DNA of 40,103 nucleotides, taken from contig JADFIR010000030.1 in assembly GCA_022566535.1 (NCBI GenBank), positions 1-40,103 of the forward strand, written 5' to 3'. Of this stretch, positions 1 through 7,974 are shown piece by piece (positions within the stretch are counted from its first letter, which is position 1; every line of letters begins with the position of its first letter). The DNA is from Planctomycetota bacterium. GTDB taxonomy: Bacteria > Planctomycetota > Phycisphaerae > Phycisphaerales > SM1A02. The notes below the pieces were generated by a model. That model saw only the letters and a program-made list of their open reading frames with translations, did not search any database and was not told the DNA's origin. Made by a program: the position numbers and the translations under genes.

Positions 1-460
1 TAGGCCGAGCCGGAGGCGGTGCCGTTGTCGTCGTCGTTACGAGCCCCGACGATGGCGGTGGCGCCGTTGATCGCGACGGAGATGCCGAAGATGTCGCCCG
101 CCGCGCCGTCGTCGGGCAGGAGCTTGGCGATCTGGTCGCCCGTGGTGGTGTCGAAGAGGTAGGCGGAGCCGGAGTTGAAGCCGTTGTCGTCGTCCCGCAT
201 TGCCCCGACGATGGCGGTGGCGCCGCTAACCGCGACGGAGATGCCGAAGATGTCGCCCTCCGCGCCGTCGTCGGGCAGGAGCTTGGCGAGCTGCCGGCCC
301 GTGGTGGTGTCAAACAGGTAGGCGGAGCCGGAGCCGGCGCCGTTGTCGTCGTCGTTCGGTGACCCGACGATGGCGGTGGCGCCGCTGATCGCGACGGAGA
401 CGCCGAAGCTGTCGAACTCCGCGCCGTCGTCGGCCAGGAGCTTGAATAGTTGATCGCCGA
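1..460 (-). repeat. Tandem 159-bp coding repeat (FG-GAP units)
   Basis: The motif ATGGCGGTGGCGCC recurs on the plus strand at 52, 211 and 370, a constant 159-bp period (53 codons). The copies are nearly identical at the DNA level, which points to recent duplication or gene conversion. The array continues past the left edge. Confidence 0.85.
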
Positions 461-530
461 GGTCGGCGTAGGCCGGGGCGGTGCTCAGGACTGATGCTGC
501 CGCGGCAAGAAGTGGCATGAGATGTCGCAT
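1..530 (-). CDS. Secreted FG-GAP repeat protein, 3' part outside the window
   Basis: Read on the minus strand, the frame opens at ATG 530 and stays open to the left edge, so only the first 176 residues are present. Residues 1-22 form a signal peptide (MRHLMPLLAAAASVLS...AYA). After it come three near-identical 53-residue units of the FG-GAP type: KLLPDDGAEGDIFG, then ISVAVSGATAIVGA, DDDNG, SGSAYLFDT. FG-GAP units are known to form integrin-like beta-propeller blades and usually bind calcium through the DDDNG-type loop; the function here is unknown, but the protein is surely exported. The start is supported by a Shine-Dalgarno (AGGAGA, about 6 nt upstream) and a candidate promoter at 606-633. 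It resembles the FG-GAP section of the giant protein at 34164-38006, and may likewise continue into a C-terminal dockerin-like domain beyond the edge (inference). Confidence 0.85.
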   Translation of the reverse strand, partial: MRHLMPLLAAAASVLSTAPAYADLGDQLFKLLADDGAEFDSFGVSVAISGATAIVGSPNDDDNGAGSGSAYLFDTTTGRQLAKLLPDDGAEGDIFGISVAVSGATAIVGAMRDDDNGFNSGSAYLFDTTTGDQIAKLLPDDGAAGDIFGISVAINGATAIVGARNDDDNGTASGSA

Positions 531-605
531 GTTCGTCTCCTGGGCTTGAACCGACATTGCCCATAGGGCTTCGTCAGGGGTCGATCGGCCAGCCATTCGC
601 ATACC

Positions 606-633
606 AGTATAACTCTCCCCCAACGAACTCCAA
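606..633 (-). promoter_or_regulatory. Candidate sigma-70-like promoter of the FG-GAP gene
   Basis: On the minus strand a TTGGAG (-35-like, 633-628) lies 16 nt before TATACT (-10-like, 611-606). This gives a start near 598 and a leader of about 68 nt before ATG 530. It is a sequence match only, and the -35 box is weak. Confidence 0.35.
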
Positions 634-744
634 GCCCAAATTGCATGCTCCTTACTTGGAGTGGATGCATGAGGCGGATTGGAAGATACCCGCGGGTTTC
701 TCGTCGAGATTGACGGGTTACAGGCCGGCCGATCAGCCGAGGCA

Positions 745-1212
745 TCAGTCAACGAGACGATCGAATCGCGAGGAAAGGTTGTCAGGCGCGGCGAGGGTGA
801 TCATCCGCGAGGTTTCACCGGTGTGCTCCATCTGCACGTCAATCCGATTCGGGGGCAGGGCACTGCGAATCCTGCTGGACCACTCGATGGCAATGACCGT
901 GTCCGTCAAGCACAGCAACTCGTCCCAGCCGATGGCCGGCAAGTCCTGGGCCCCGGTGAGCCGAAACGCATCCACGTGCGTCAGAGTCAGCGGTGAGTGG
1001 TTGTGGTATTCTCGACAGATGATGAAGCTGGGGCTGCAGACGGCTGACGGATCAAGACCCAGGCCCGCGGCGAGGCCTTGCACGAAGCGAGTCTTGCCGC
1101 AACCCAGCGGCCCGTCCAGGCACACGAGATCCCCGCCGCTCAGCCGGCCGCCGAGCCTTGCCGCCAACGCGATCGTCTCGTCTTCGGAATGACAATGGCG
1201 TTGTATCCTCAT
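745..1212 (-). CDS. tsaE: tRNA threonylcarbamoyladenosine biosynthesis ATPase TsaE
   Basis: A P-loop ATPase of 155 aa, the usual TsaE length. TsaE acts with TsaB and TsaD in the cytoplasm to transfer threonylcarbamoyl to A37 of ANN-decoding tRNAs (t6A). Visible motifs are Walker A GPLGCGKT (34-41), the SPSF segment (60-63), HVDAFRL (79-85) and IAIEW (108-111). The ATG at 1212 overlaps the thiL stop as ATGA, so translation is probably coupled; this is why it is preferred over the in-frame ATG at 1227. No tsaB or tsaD is in the window. The open frame continues far upstream over thiL, but that part is a shadow of thiL in another frame. Confidence 0.93.
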   Translation of the reverse strand: MRIQRHCHSEDETIALAARLGGRLSGGDLVCLDGPLGCGKTRFVQGLAAGLGLDPSAVCSPSFIICREYHNHSPLTLTHVDAFRLTGAQDLPAIGWDELLCLTDTVIAIEWSSRIRSALPPNRIDVQMEHTGETSRMITLAAPDNLSSRFDRLVD

Positions 1213-2123
1213 GAGCGATGCTCCCATCCCATCTGGGAGCCGTCGAACGTCTGCGGGCCGTCTCGGACCAACACGAGCGGAACGTGGGGCCCGGCTGGCT
1301 GCATCACCTCCCCGACGAGCGTGACGGGGAGCTCGCCGAGGCGATGCGGTACATCTCCGTCTGCGGTGAAGCAGAGTTCGTAATCTTCGCCCGCGCTCAT
1401 CGCCACCCGCCAGTCGAGGCCCGGGTGACATGGAATCCGATTCGCGTCGATGCGGATCTGCACGCCGGAGCGCTGGGCGAGGTGGGACGCGTCGCGCCCC
1501 AGGCCGTCGCTGATGTCGATCATCGCGTGCAGCCTTCGGCCGAGTGCCCGCCCAAGCTGCAACGCTTCGTCGAGCCGAGGCTCGAACGTGAGATGGCGCC
1601 CCAGGCCATCGGGCCCAAGTGAGCCGCCGAGGCGGCCGGTGACATACACCGCGTCGCCGACACGGGCGCCGGATCGCGTGACCGGCGGGACCGGGCCCGG
1701 TTCGGCAAGAACCATCACCGAGCACACCAGCGGCGACGACTCCTTGAGGTGCACGGCGATGTCCCCTCCGACGATCGAGCATCGATAGCGATCGGCGGTT
1801 TCACGCATAGCGTCGAACAGGGCGGTTGCTCGCTGTTGGCCGAAATCCCGTGGAAGAGTTGCTGCAGCCAGCGCGGCGAACGGGATCGCCGCCATGGCCG
1901 CCACGTCGCTGAGGCTCCGCGTGACCGCTTTGCGGCCGACCAACTCAATCGGCGTCGTGCTCAGATCGACGTGCTGTCCGTCAACGACCTGGTCCACCGC
2001 AACGAGCATCGCCCGTCCCGTCAGCGACACCATCGCCATGTCATCGCCCGGTGGGAGGAGGACCCGCTGGGACGGCGCGCCGGCCGTCGAATAGATGTGC
2101 TGGAGCAGCTCGAACTCGCGCAT
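1209..2123 (-). CDS. thiL: Thiamine-monophosphate kinase
   Basis: ThiL phosphorylates thiamine monophosphate to thiamine diphosphate, the last step of cofactor synthesis; the product is the cofactor of the pyruvate dehydrogenase E1 encoded later in this window. Family motifs in the 304-aa product: PPGDD (24-28), [12 protein letters not shown] (42-53), [15 protein letters not shown] (63-77), GGD (119-121), [15 protein letters not shown] (201-215) and SAGEDYEL near the C-terminus. The start MREFELLQH at 2123 fits the family N-terminus. An in-frame start at 2222 would add 33 residues of low-complexity sequence with no family match. No clear Shine-Dalgarno is visible. The gene overlaps tsaE by 4 bp downstream. 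Confidence 0.93.
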   Translation of the reverse strand: MREFELLQHIYSTAGAPSQRVLLPPGDDMAMVSLTGRAMLVAVDQVVDGQHVDLSTTPIELVGRKAVTRSLSDVAAMAAIPFAALAAATLPRDFGQQRATALFDAMRETADRYRCSIVGGDIAVHLKESSPLVCSVMVLAEPGPVPPVTRSGARVGDAVYVTGRLGGSLGPDGLGRHLTFEPRLDEALQLGRALGRRLHAMIDISDGLGRDASHLAQRSGVQIRIDANRIPCHPGLDWRVAMSAGEDYELCFTADGDVPHRLGELPVTLVGEVMQPAGPHVPLVLVRDGPQTFDGSQMGWEHRS

Positions 2124-2908
2124 CGAATCAATGCGAAGTGTAGGCGGTGGGAGGTTGGAGACACCGCGCCGAGACGGCTTCGCGGCGCCCCCTACCGCTG
2201 CCGCCGGGCCCAACGCCAGCATCAGTGCCCGGCTCAGGGCCCAGCGTCGGGCCTAGCGGACTGTGGCTTGCAAGGCACGCCACGGCCGCCGCCGCCCGTG
2301 ACCCGAAATTGGTCCGAACTGAGTGACATCAAGGCACTTGCGCACAGCGGGCGTACAGCGGCGCCCGGCTGCATATACCCAATGGCCACGTCGGCCGGCA
2401 GAGGCGGCCGCTGTAGGCCGATCCACGCGACTTTTCAAGTGCAGGTTGGTCATCTATCCGATATGGTCGGTGAGGATCGTTCTTTGGATCCGGAGACGCA
2501 TGGATGGGCAACTCCGCGTTCCAGCGCCAAGCTCGAGTTTCTGGAGGCAGGAAGGTCTCCCGGAGGGATGCCCCTGCTCGGGGCTGCTTGAGCGAACGCC
2601 CAGCGGCCCATCGGCGTACGACCTGTAGAAAACCTGACGCTTGCGATCGGATGGCTGCTTATCAGATTCCAGCGATGTAGGCTGGCCCAGCGTGTGTCCG
2701 AAATGAGGCAATTGCACCGTAGACAGTACCGAACCGACGCACGATTCTTCTGACTCGCGTCTTCGTTCGATTCCCTTGTTCTTTCTCCTTTCTTCTTTCT
2801 CCTCCTTCGCCGTTCCGGCTCACGCTGGAACGGCGAGTTTGTTGGTGGTTGACCAATTCCCAAGCTGCACTGCGTGACTACACGCCGGGGCCCCTGCCTC
2901 AGACCACC
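2124..2908. other. 785-bp gap without a convincing gene
   Basis: Several short open frames cross this gap on both strands, but none has a recognisable domain and their arginine/serine-rich products look like shadows of G+C-rich DNA. The gap contains a 9-bp perfect hairpin (2808-2835) and, next to it, a 40-bp almost pure pyrimidine tract on the plus strand (about 2771-2808). No tRNA fold or known RNA signature was recognised. Confidence 0.6.
2808..2835 (-). terminator. Hairpin downstream of waaA
   Basis: CGCCGTTCC (2808-2816) and GGAACGGCG (2827-2835) form a perfect 9-bp stem with a 10-nt loop, about 75 bp after the waaA stop. In the waaA direction it is followed by a long purine tract, not by a T-run, so an intrinsic terminator is only a possibility. 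It may instead be an RNA stability element. Confidence 0.35.
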
Positions 2909-4156
2909 TCACGTGGATTGAGCGAGCAACGCCTGGATCAGCTCGACGTGACGATCGGTCGCCCCTTGGTGGGCCCGGATCACCGCCCGACCGTTGGCCG
3001 CCAATTGCCGGCGCCGCTGCGGGTCGTTCAGAAGCGCGTTGAGCGTCACGGGCAGGGTTTGACGATCGGTTTGAATGATTCCGTCACCTGCGAGCAGAGC
3101 ATCGACCGTGTCCTGGAAGTCGGCCACGGATGGACCGACGATCGTGGCCTTGCCGAGTGCGATCGGCTCGATCATGTCCGATCCGTGCAGATCGCCGAAC
3201 GAACGACCGACGACCACCACGTCGGCCAGGGCGTAGGCCTGGCGCAATTCCCCGATGGTGTCCAGCAGGAACCGGCCGGTTGCGCTGCCGCATTCGCTTC
3301 GTGAGCGCCGTGCACAGCGGGGCATGGCTGCCGCGGCCCGGTCGAACCACTCCGGCTTGCGTGGGGCGCACAGCAACTGTCGGCCCTGAGGGACTGCCTC
3401 GACGAGAAGCTCGTGCTCACCGGGCGCCGTTGAGCCGGCCACGATCAGCGGCCGGGTTCGATCGATGCCCATCTGTGCGGCAAGAGCATCCGCACCGTCA
3501 ACGTGATCGGCGATCTCGGCGCTGTCCCACTTCATCGTGCCGGTGATCGACAGTGCCTCGCTTGGAACGCCCATTCGGCGGAATCGTTGCGCATACGCTT
3601 GATTCTGAACAGCGGCGAACGCGAGCCGACGAAAGCTGGGTTGGATAAGGTGGCCGAGAAGACGATATCTGTTGGCGCTGCGCGGGGTCAACCGGCCGTT
3701 GATCACGCATACCGGAATCCCTCGCTGTGCGCAAGCCATGGTAAAGTTCGGCCAGACCTCCAGCTCTACGAGGACAACCACGTCGGGCTGAACGGCCTCG
3801 AGGAATCGGATGACGGCGAAGGAGAAGTCCAGCGGGTACCGCACCACCTGATGGTCTCGGCCGAAAAGGTTGGAGGCCCTTGCCCAGCCGGTGTTGGTGG
3901 TCGCGGCGATCACAATCTGAGGCGGTGCGTTGAGTTGTGCGAATCGCTCGACCAGCTTGCGGATCGCGTTCACCTCCCCCACCGACACGGCATGCAACAA
4001 GATGCGCTTTTGCCCAGTTGCAGGAGTCGGGTGGGCGCACCCAAACCGTCCGGCCCAATCGGTCTTGATTTTTCCAGTGCGAATCATCCGCACAAGCCAA
4101 ATTGGCGAGGTGATAATGGCGACGGCCAGGTAGATCGCGTCAATCAGCCAACGCAT
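2909..4156 (-). CDS. waaA: 3-deoxy-D-manno-octulosonic acid (Kdo) transferase
   Basis: WaaA/KdtA is a GT-B glycosyltransferase on the inner membrane that adds Kdo from CMP-Kdo to the lipid A precursor. The 415-aa length fits the family. An N-terminal hydrophobic anchor (residues 5-24) is followed by HAVSVGE (55-61), where E61 matches the catalytic base; then NGRLTPRSANRY, a TGTMKWD segment, VAGSTAPGEHE, and the C-terminal VVGRSF..LHGSDMIEP acceptor/donor loop. The sugar-nucleotide region reads APRKPEWF where many homologues have APRHPER. The presence of waaA implies a lipid A-type outer membrane. The start has no clear Shine-Dalgarno. A perfect inverted repeat lies 24 bp upstream (4180-4198). 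Confidence 0.93.
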   Translation of the reverse strand: MRWLIDAIYLAVAIITSPIWLVRMIRTGKIKTDWAGRFGCAHPTPATGQKRILLHAVSVGEVNAIRKLVERFAQLNAPPQIVIAATTNTGWARASNLFGRDHQVVRYPLDFSFAVIRFLEAVQPDVVVLVELEVWPNFTMACAQRGIPVCVINGRLTPRSANRYRLLGHLIQPSFRRLAFAAVQNQAYAQRFRRMGVPSEALSITGTMKWDSAEIADHVDGADALAAQMGIDRTRPLIVAGSTAPGEHELLVEAVPQGRQLLCAPRKPEWFDRAAAAMPRCARRSRSECGSATGRFLLDTIGELRQAYALADVVVVGRSFGDLHGSDMIEPIALGKATIVGPSVADFQDTVDALLAGDGIIQTDRQTLPVTLNALLNDPQRRRQLAANGRAVIRAHQGATDRHVELIQALLAQST

Positions 4157-4441
4157 TGGCGAAGAGTGTATCCAGAGTTCACGGCTGCATCAGCCGTGTG
4201 TAGCAAGTAGTGAATCGCCGCGCAAATCAACGGACCGTCGCCCGGATCAGACCGTGGGCGGCGACGGCCTTTGCAGCCAACCCGGCCGTGGGAACCGAGA
4301 CCCAACGGGCTGCGGATGTGATCGAGAAAGGGAATCCGACGCACTCCCTTGGCAGGGTGCGCGTCTACTGCAACAATAGATCAAGGGCGTCGCCCTTGAG
4401 ATGTCGATACGAATGGCACGGGTCGCGGGCTGGCCAGCCAC
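4157..4441. promoter_or_regulatory. Divergent intergenic region waaA / FHA gene with three palindromes
   Basis: This 285-bp space must hold the promoters of both divergent genes. It contains CACGGCTG-CAT-CAGCCGTG (4180-4198), TCAAGGGC-GTC-GCCCTTGA (4381-4399) and the 12-bp palindrome GGCTGGCCAGCC (4428-4439), which ends two bases before the FHA start codon. They could be operators or leader hairpins; no -10/-35 pair was clear enough to call. Confidence 0.4.
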
Positions 4442-4741
4442 ATGATGGAACTGCACGTCTGTAATCGGGATGGATCGCTCCTGCGGGCCTACGCCTTGGG
4501 GGACAGCGAGGAGGTGATCATCGGCCGAGATGACACGTGCGATATCCAGATCCGCGCCAAGAGTGTTTCAAGAGAGCATTGTGCGATCGAGCGTGAGGGT
4601 GATGATTTGATTCTTCGCGACCTCGGCTCGACCGGGGGCACGTTTCTAGATGGAAAACGTGTGGACAGGGTCCAGCTGACCGACGGCTTGGAGGTCGTCA
4701 TCGGGCCCGCGATTCTCAAATTCTACGACAGTGGAATCTGA
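4442..4741 (+). CDS. Stand-alone FHA-domain protein
   Basis: A 99-aa protein made of a single forkhead-associated domain, a fold that binds phosphothreonine peptides and typically works with Ser/Thr kinases. Conserved positions visible: GR (28-29), SREH (43-46) and GSTGGTFLDG (62-71). The usual asparagine of the last motif (GSTNGT) is glycine here, which may weaken peptide binding. There is no transmembrane segment or partner domain. The gene starts with tandem ATGs (4442 and 4445), and the 12-bp palindrome just before them leaves no visible Shine-Dalgarno. It stands alone between waaA (divergent) and the protease pair (convergent); no kinase gene is nearby. Confidence 0.88.
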   Translation: MMELHVCNRDGSLLRAYALGDSEEVIIGRDDTCDIQIRAKSVSREHCAIEREGDDLILRDLGSTGGTFLDGKRVDRVQLTDGLEVVIGPAILKFYDSGI

Positions 4742-4817
4742 TCCAGCCGACTCGATATCCGCCGGCATCGTGCGACGAATCTCCACCCGGCCGGGTGCCG
4801 GAGGCGAGTAACACCTG

Positions 4818-4849
4818 CGAAAAACCGTCCGGTTCCCGGCCGGGCGGTT
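4818..4849 (-). terminator. Intrinsic terminator of the secreted protease pair
   Basis: Read on the minus strand, AACCGCCCGG, a 7-nt loop and CCGGACGGTT (4849-4823) form a 10-bp stem with one G-T pair, followed directly by T residues (CGGTTTTTCGC). It lies 58 bp after the stop of the 4907-6217 gene and is the best terminator in the window. On the plus strand it could also stop FHA transcripts. Confidence 0.7.
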
Positions 4850-4906
4850 CGAGGCGATGAGGTGATACGACTGCTTTCCGACGACGGGACCTCGCGCGGC
4901 GGTGGG

Positions 4907-6217
4907 TCAATACCGGCCACCTCCTCGCTGGGCCTTCTTGAGGTCCGCAAGCTGCTTGCGAAGATCGGCAATGGTCCGGTCAATCTGATCCTTCGTCCAC
5001 GGAATCCTCATCATGGCGACGTTGGGGCATGCATCATGCCAATCCTTCAGCTCTTTGTAGAGCTGGATCTTGGCCCCGATGGACACGATCGGATCACCGA
5101 CCCCTTCCTTGTAGTAACTGAGGCGAGCCAGCGTCCTGGGAATCTCCACCTGTGCCCGGTCCACCGTCTTATGCCACTTTTCGGCGATCTTGCGGCCGTA
5201 GTCATCAATCTCATGCCACTGGGGAAGGTGGAGCAGATTCGCCAAGTCGTCCTCGGTGTCTGCGGTCCCGTCAGAGAACCCGCAGCGTAAGGCCGTCGAG
5301 GAGGTAAACACCAGGTTGCTCTGGTCGTCGGAGAGAACGAACTCCCCGGAGAGATCGTCGTACCAGGTGACTTCGTGTGTTTCGGGGTCCTTGTCGTACG
5401 AGAGCATGCGTGGTGCATGGATCATGGCATGGGCGATATACGCGCTGCGGTCCCCACCCTCCATCCATTTCCCAGCGGTCTTCAGCCATGCCTCAAGTGC
5501 CTTGCCCTGTAGCGCTGTTGTGCCGGAATACCCTGTCATAGCACCAAGGGTGCCTTCGGTCATGAAGTAAATCTCATCGCAGGCAAGTGCCGACGCGGCC
5601 GCCGCTGAGATGGCTGTCTTGATCCATGCAACAACACGATGCCGCTTCTTGGCCTCCATGATCGTTGCATGAATCGTCTCCATTTCAATTCCGCCGCCGT
5701 GCGAATCCATGAGAAGCACGATAATCTGGCCTTCACCATACTGGTCGGCATGCTCCGCGATGGTCTCGATTTCCTCGTGGCGGAACTTCACACCAACCGT
5801 GCCTGACATAGGCAAGACAAACACCCCCGGCTGATTAGGACCGGCATCATCGGAGTCGGCAGAGCGGCGGCCGCTGCTGGTACGGTCACGAGCGGTTGAG
5901 CTCTTGGTTTCCGTCATCGTCTCCGACTCGATGGTTCGGATCGCCACAATGTCGCCCTTGAAGATCGTCTTGCGTCGGGTCTCTCCCGCAATGTCGCCTT
6001 CAACCGTGATGTACCACGCGGCTGCCTTGACGATTCGACCTTTGAGTTCGACCTCGATCCCCTGCTGGAGAATCTTGACCTCGACGAAATGCGAGACTTC
6101 ACCTCGCCAGCGGGATCCGTCTTTGAGTCGAATCTGTACTGCCTCGCCCCCAAGCGCCGTCGCAGCGATGCAGCCAACGATCGTGCATACGAGCGCGTTC
6201 CGAATAAGGTGCTTCAT
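4907..6217 (-). CDS. Secreted ClpP/SppA-fold serine protease-like protein
   Basis: A 436-aa protein with a signal peptide (residues 1-24, ending AATALGG). An N-terminal beta-rich domain (about 25-100) and an acidic/serine linker (about 100-128) precede a ClpP/crotonase-fold domain of the SppA/NfeD type (about 130-330). The oxyanion-type loop reads MDSHGGG (170-176), and S204 in TAIS lies ten residues before D214 of CDEIYF, the same spacing as the nucleophile to the aspartate in SppA-type motifs. K250 is a candidate for the general-base lysine. The tail has a basic coiled segment ending in RGGGRY. It is the second gene of a pair with its paralogue at 6309-7742 (91-bp gap) and ends at the terminator 4818-4849. 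Substrates are unknown; proteolytic activity is inferred from fold motifs only. Confidence 0.8.
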   Translation of the reverse strand: MKHLIRNALVCTIVGCIAATALGGEAVQIRLKDGSRWRGEVSHFVEVKILQQGIEVELKGRIVKAAAWYITVEGDIAGETRRKTIFKGDIVAIRTIESETMTETKSSTARDRTSSGRRSADSDDAGPNQPGVFVLPMSGTVGVKFRHEEIETIAEHADQYGEGQIIVLLMDSHGGGIEMETIHATIMEAKKRHRVVAWIKTAISAAAASALACDEIYFMTEGTLGAMTGYSGTTALQGKALEAWLKTAGKWMEGGDRSAYIAHAMIHAPRMLSYDKDPETHEVTWYDDLSGEFVLSDDQSNLVFTSSTALRCGFSDGTADTEDDLANLLHLPQWHEIDDYGRKIAEKWHKTVDRAQVEIPRTLARLSYYKEGVGDPIVSIGAKIQLYKELKDWHDACPNVAMMRIPWTKDQIDRTIADLRKQLADLKKAQRGGGRY

Positions 6218-6308
6218 GGTAGTTACTCGTCAGTTCGATTCAGCGGTGCGAAGAATGCGGTTTACAGGAGCCATGGCAGAGCTTGAGTTTCTGGTTCGGC
6301 CGGGGTGT

Positions 6309-7742
6309 CTACCGGCGCCCCATGCCGCCACGACCCATTCCCTGCCCTCCGCCGCCACGACCGCGGTCTTGTTGCTTCAGAGCCCGTATTTGCTCTTTGA
6401 TTTTTTCGACCTCGATCTCCAGTTCAAGCTTTGATTTTCCCAGGTCGGTTCGCCAGCGGATCTCCACGGCCTTGTAGCGCTCCATCGCCTTGATGATCTT
6501 CTCGAGGTCGCGCTTCGCCCGGCCGAGCCACTTCAAGGTCTCATCCCCGGTGGCCCACCTTTGGTGCTGGAAATGGTCTTGCAAACATTTCTTGCTGTCC
6601 TCAAACGTCCGGCGCCACTGTTCCGTGTAGTTCTCGACCAGCTGCTCGCCCTTTCCTTCGATCACGCGGTACTCGCGGTAGCCCAGCAGGAACGCCAGGT
6701 CGTCGAGCGTCTCGACCGTGCCATCGCTGATGGCGAGGTCCTCAGCAGCCTTGGCCGAGAAGTCAACAGTGTTCTCATCGTCGTCGTCCACGAGGAACTC
6801 GCCGAGGTCATTGAGGGCCCAGACGACCTCCCGCCCCTTGAACGATGCGCTGAGTTTGTGTCCTGGGTCCACCATCGCATCTGCCAGTTCGAGACCGTAT
6901 CCTCCGTACTCCAATAACGATTTGGCCGATCCCATCCACGCGGCCATCATCTTGGCCCGGATATCGTCGTCTGACCATTTGTCAGCGCCGGTGAGGGCAA
7001 ACACTGCCCGCATCCCGCCAAGCCGCGCGCTCGGCGCCATATAAAGCTCATCCCACGCCAGGGCCACCGTTGAACTAATCCCTACGGAATCCTGAACCCA
7101 CATAACCTGTCGGATGTCACGGAGGTCATCGCGGAATATGTTGACCAGATCCTTGTATTCGTCAAAGTCCGGACGACTCAGCTCCGCCAAGTCGACATCC
7201 CCCAGAGCCGCAGCAAACGAATCTTCATAATCCTTGCTATCCAGCTTGATGATGATCACGTCGGGGTCGTGCAGCCGAATATCTTCTGCCACCTTCTCGT
7301 AGATGGAGGGATGGATGTCGGTACCCATCTGGCCCTTCATGGGGATGAGGTACAGACCGGGGAGGTTCTGGGGATCACTTGAGGGTCGTGCCCGACCGAA
7401 GCGGGGTTGCTCCGGCTCGTCGGAGGATTCGCGCGTTCGGATCGACTCCTTCGGCTCGGCTGCAGTCTCCACCTCAACGCCGCGCTCGATGTGGGCGATC
7501 TCGTCCAATCTGAACGTCTGGCGAGATTTCATGTGCAGTTTCAGATCGACGATCTCAAATACGATCTGGGTCTTGCTCTCGCTGAGGATACGACCGTGCA
7601 GCTCCCGCCCGTCAACCATGTGCAGAATGTCCTCGGTTGACACATCACCGTCGTCGCGCGCCAGGCCGGGGGACGGAGCAAGGAGGGCGACAACCACGGC
7701 GACAAAAGCGATTCTTAGCCAGGCAGCAGGAGGGGATTTCAT
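6309..7742 (-). CDS. Secreted ClpP/SppA-fold paralogue, probable pseudoprotease
   Basis: A 477-aa paralogue of the next gene: signal peptide (1-29), N-terminal DG..LHG domain, acidic linker (about 90-125), ClpP-fold domain, then a charged helical region (about 390-460) and a Gly/Arg/Met tail. The family resemblance is clear around WDELYMAPSARLGGM, GEFLVDDD and ISDGTVETLDDLAFLLG. The catalytic features are missing: the Gly-rich loop is replaced by KLDSKDYEDS (166-175), and the nucleophile position (ten before D231) is G221, although S223 and S224 lie close by. A shifted serine nucleophile cannot be excluded. The start is supported by GAGG 7 nt upstream. It lies upstream of the probably active paralogue, which suggests a partner or regulatory role (inference). 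Confidence 0.78.
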   Translation of the reverse strand: MKSPPAAWLRIAFVAVVVALLAPSPGLARDDGDVSTEDILHMVDGRELHGRILSESKTQIVFEIVDLKLHMKSRQTFRLDEIAHIERGVEVETAAEPKESIRTRESSDEPEQPRFGRARPSSDPQNLPGLYLIPMKGQMGTDIHPSIYEKVAEDIRLHDPDVIIIKLDSKDYEDSFAAALGDVDLAELSRPDFDEYKDLVNIFRDDLRDIRQVMWVQDSVGISSTVALAWDELYMAPSARLGGMRAVFALTGADKWSDDDIRAKMMAAWMGSAKSLLEYGGYGLELADAMVDPGHKLSASFKGREVVWALNDLGEFLVDDDDENTVDFSAKAAEDLAISDGTVETLDDLAFLLGYREYRVIEGKGEQLVENYTEQWRRTFEDSKKCLQDHFQHQRWATGDETLKWLGRAKRDLEKIIKAMERYKAVEIRWRTDLGKSKLELEIEVEKIKEQIRALKQQDRGRGGGGQGMGRGGMGRR

Positions 7743-7974
7743 GGGGCAACCTCACATGTAAAGCTGGGTGAGCACTGAACGCAGAGCCGGATCGGCGACG
7801 TCTTGTGTCCCAATGCAGCACGCGTGCGAATATCGCCGATGCGGCATTCTGTTAGTACTGTATCCGACGCATCGCCCAGGGCAAAGTTTCGTCCTTCACG
7901 TTCATCGGCTCGGCGGCCCGGCCTGTGGGGGCCGTGAACGCGGCCGAATCGACTACAGCCGGATTGCCCGCCGC

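Noticed and set aside
1-460. 159-bp periodic repeat as a CRISPR array
   Set aside because: The units are coding, without unique spacers, and match FG-GAP blades.
745-1782. tsaE as a 345-aa protein
   Set aside because: Residues before ATG 1212 overlap thiL in another frame and have no TsaE similarity.
2450-2863. 137-aa minus-strand open frame upstream of thiL
   Set aside because: Arg/Ser/Pro-rich product, begins in the purine tract, no domain and no ribosome site of a credible kind.
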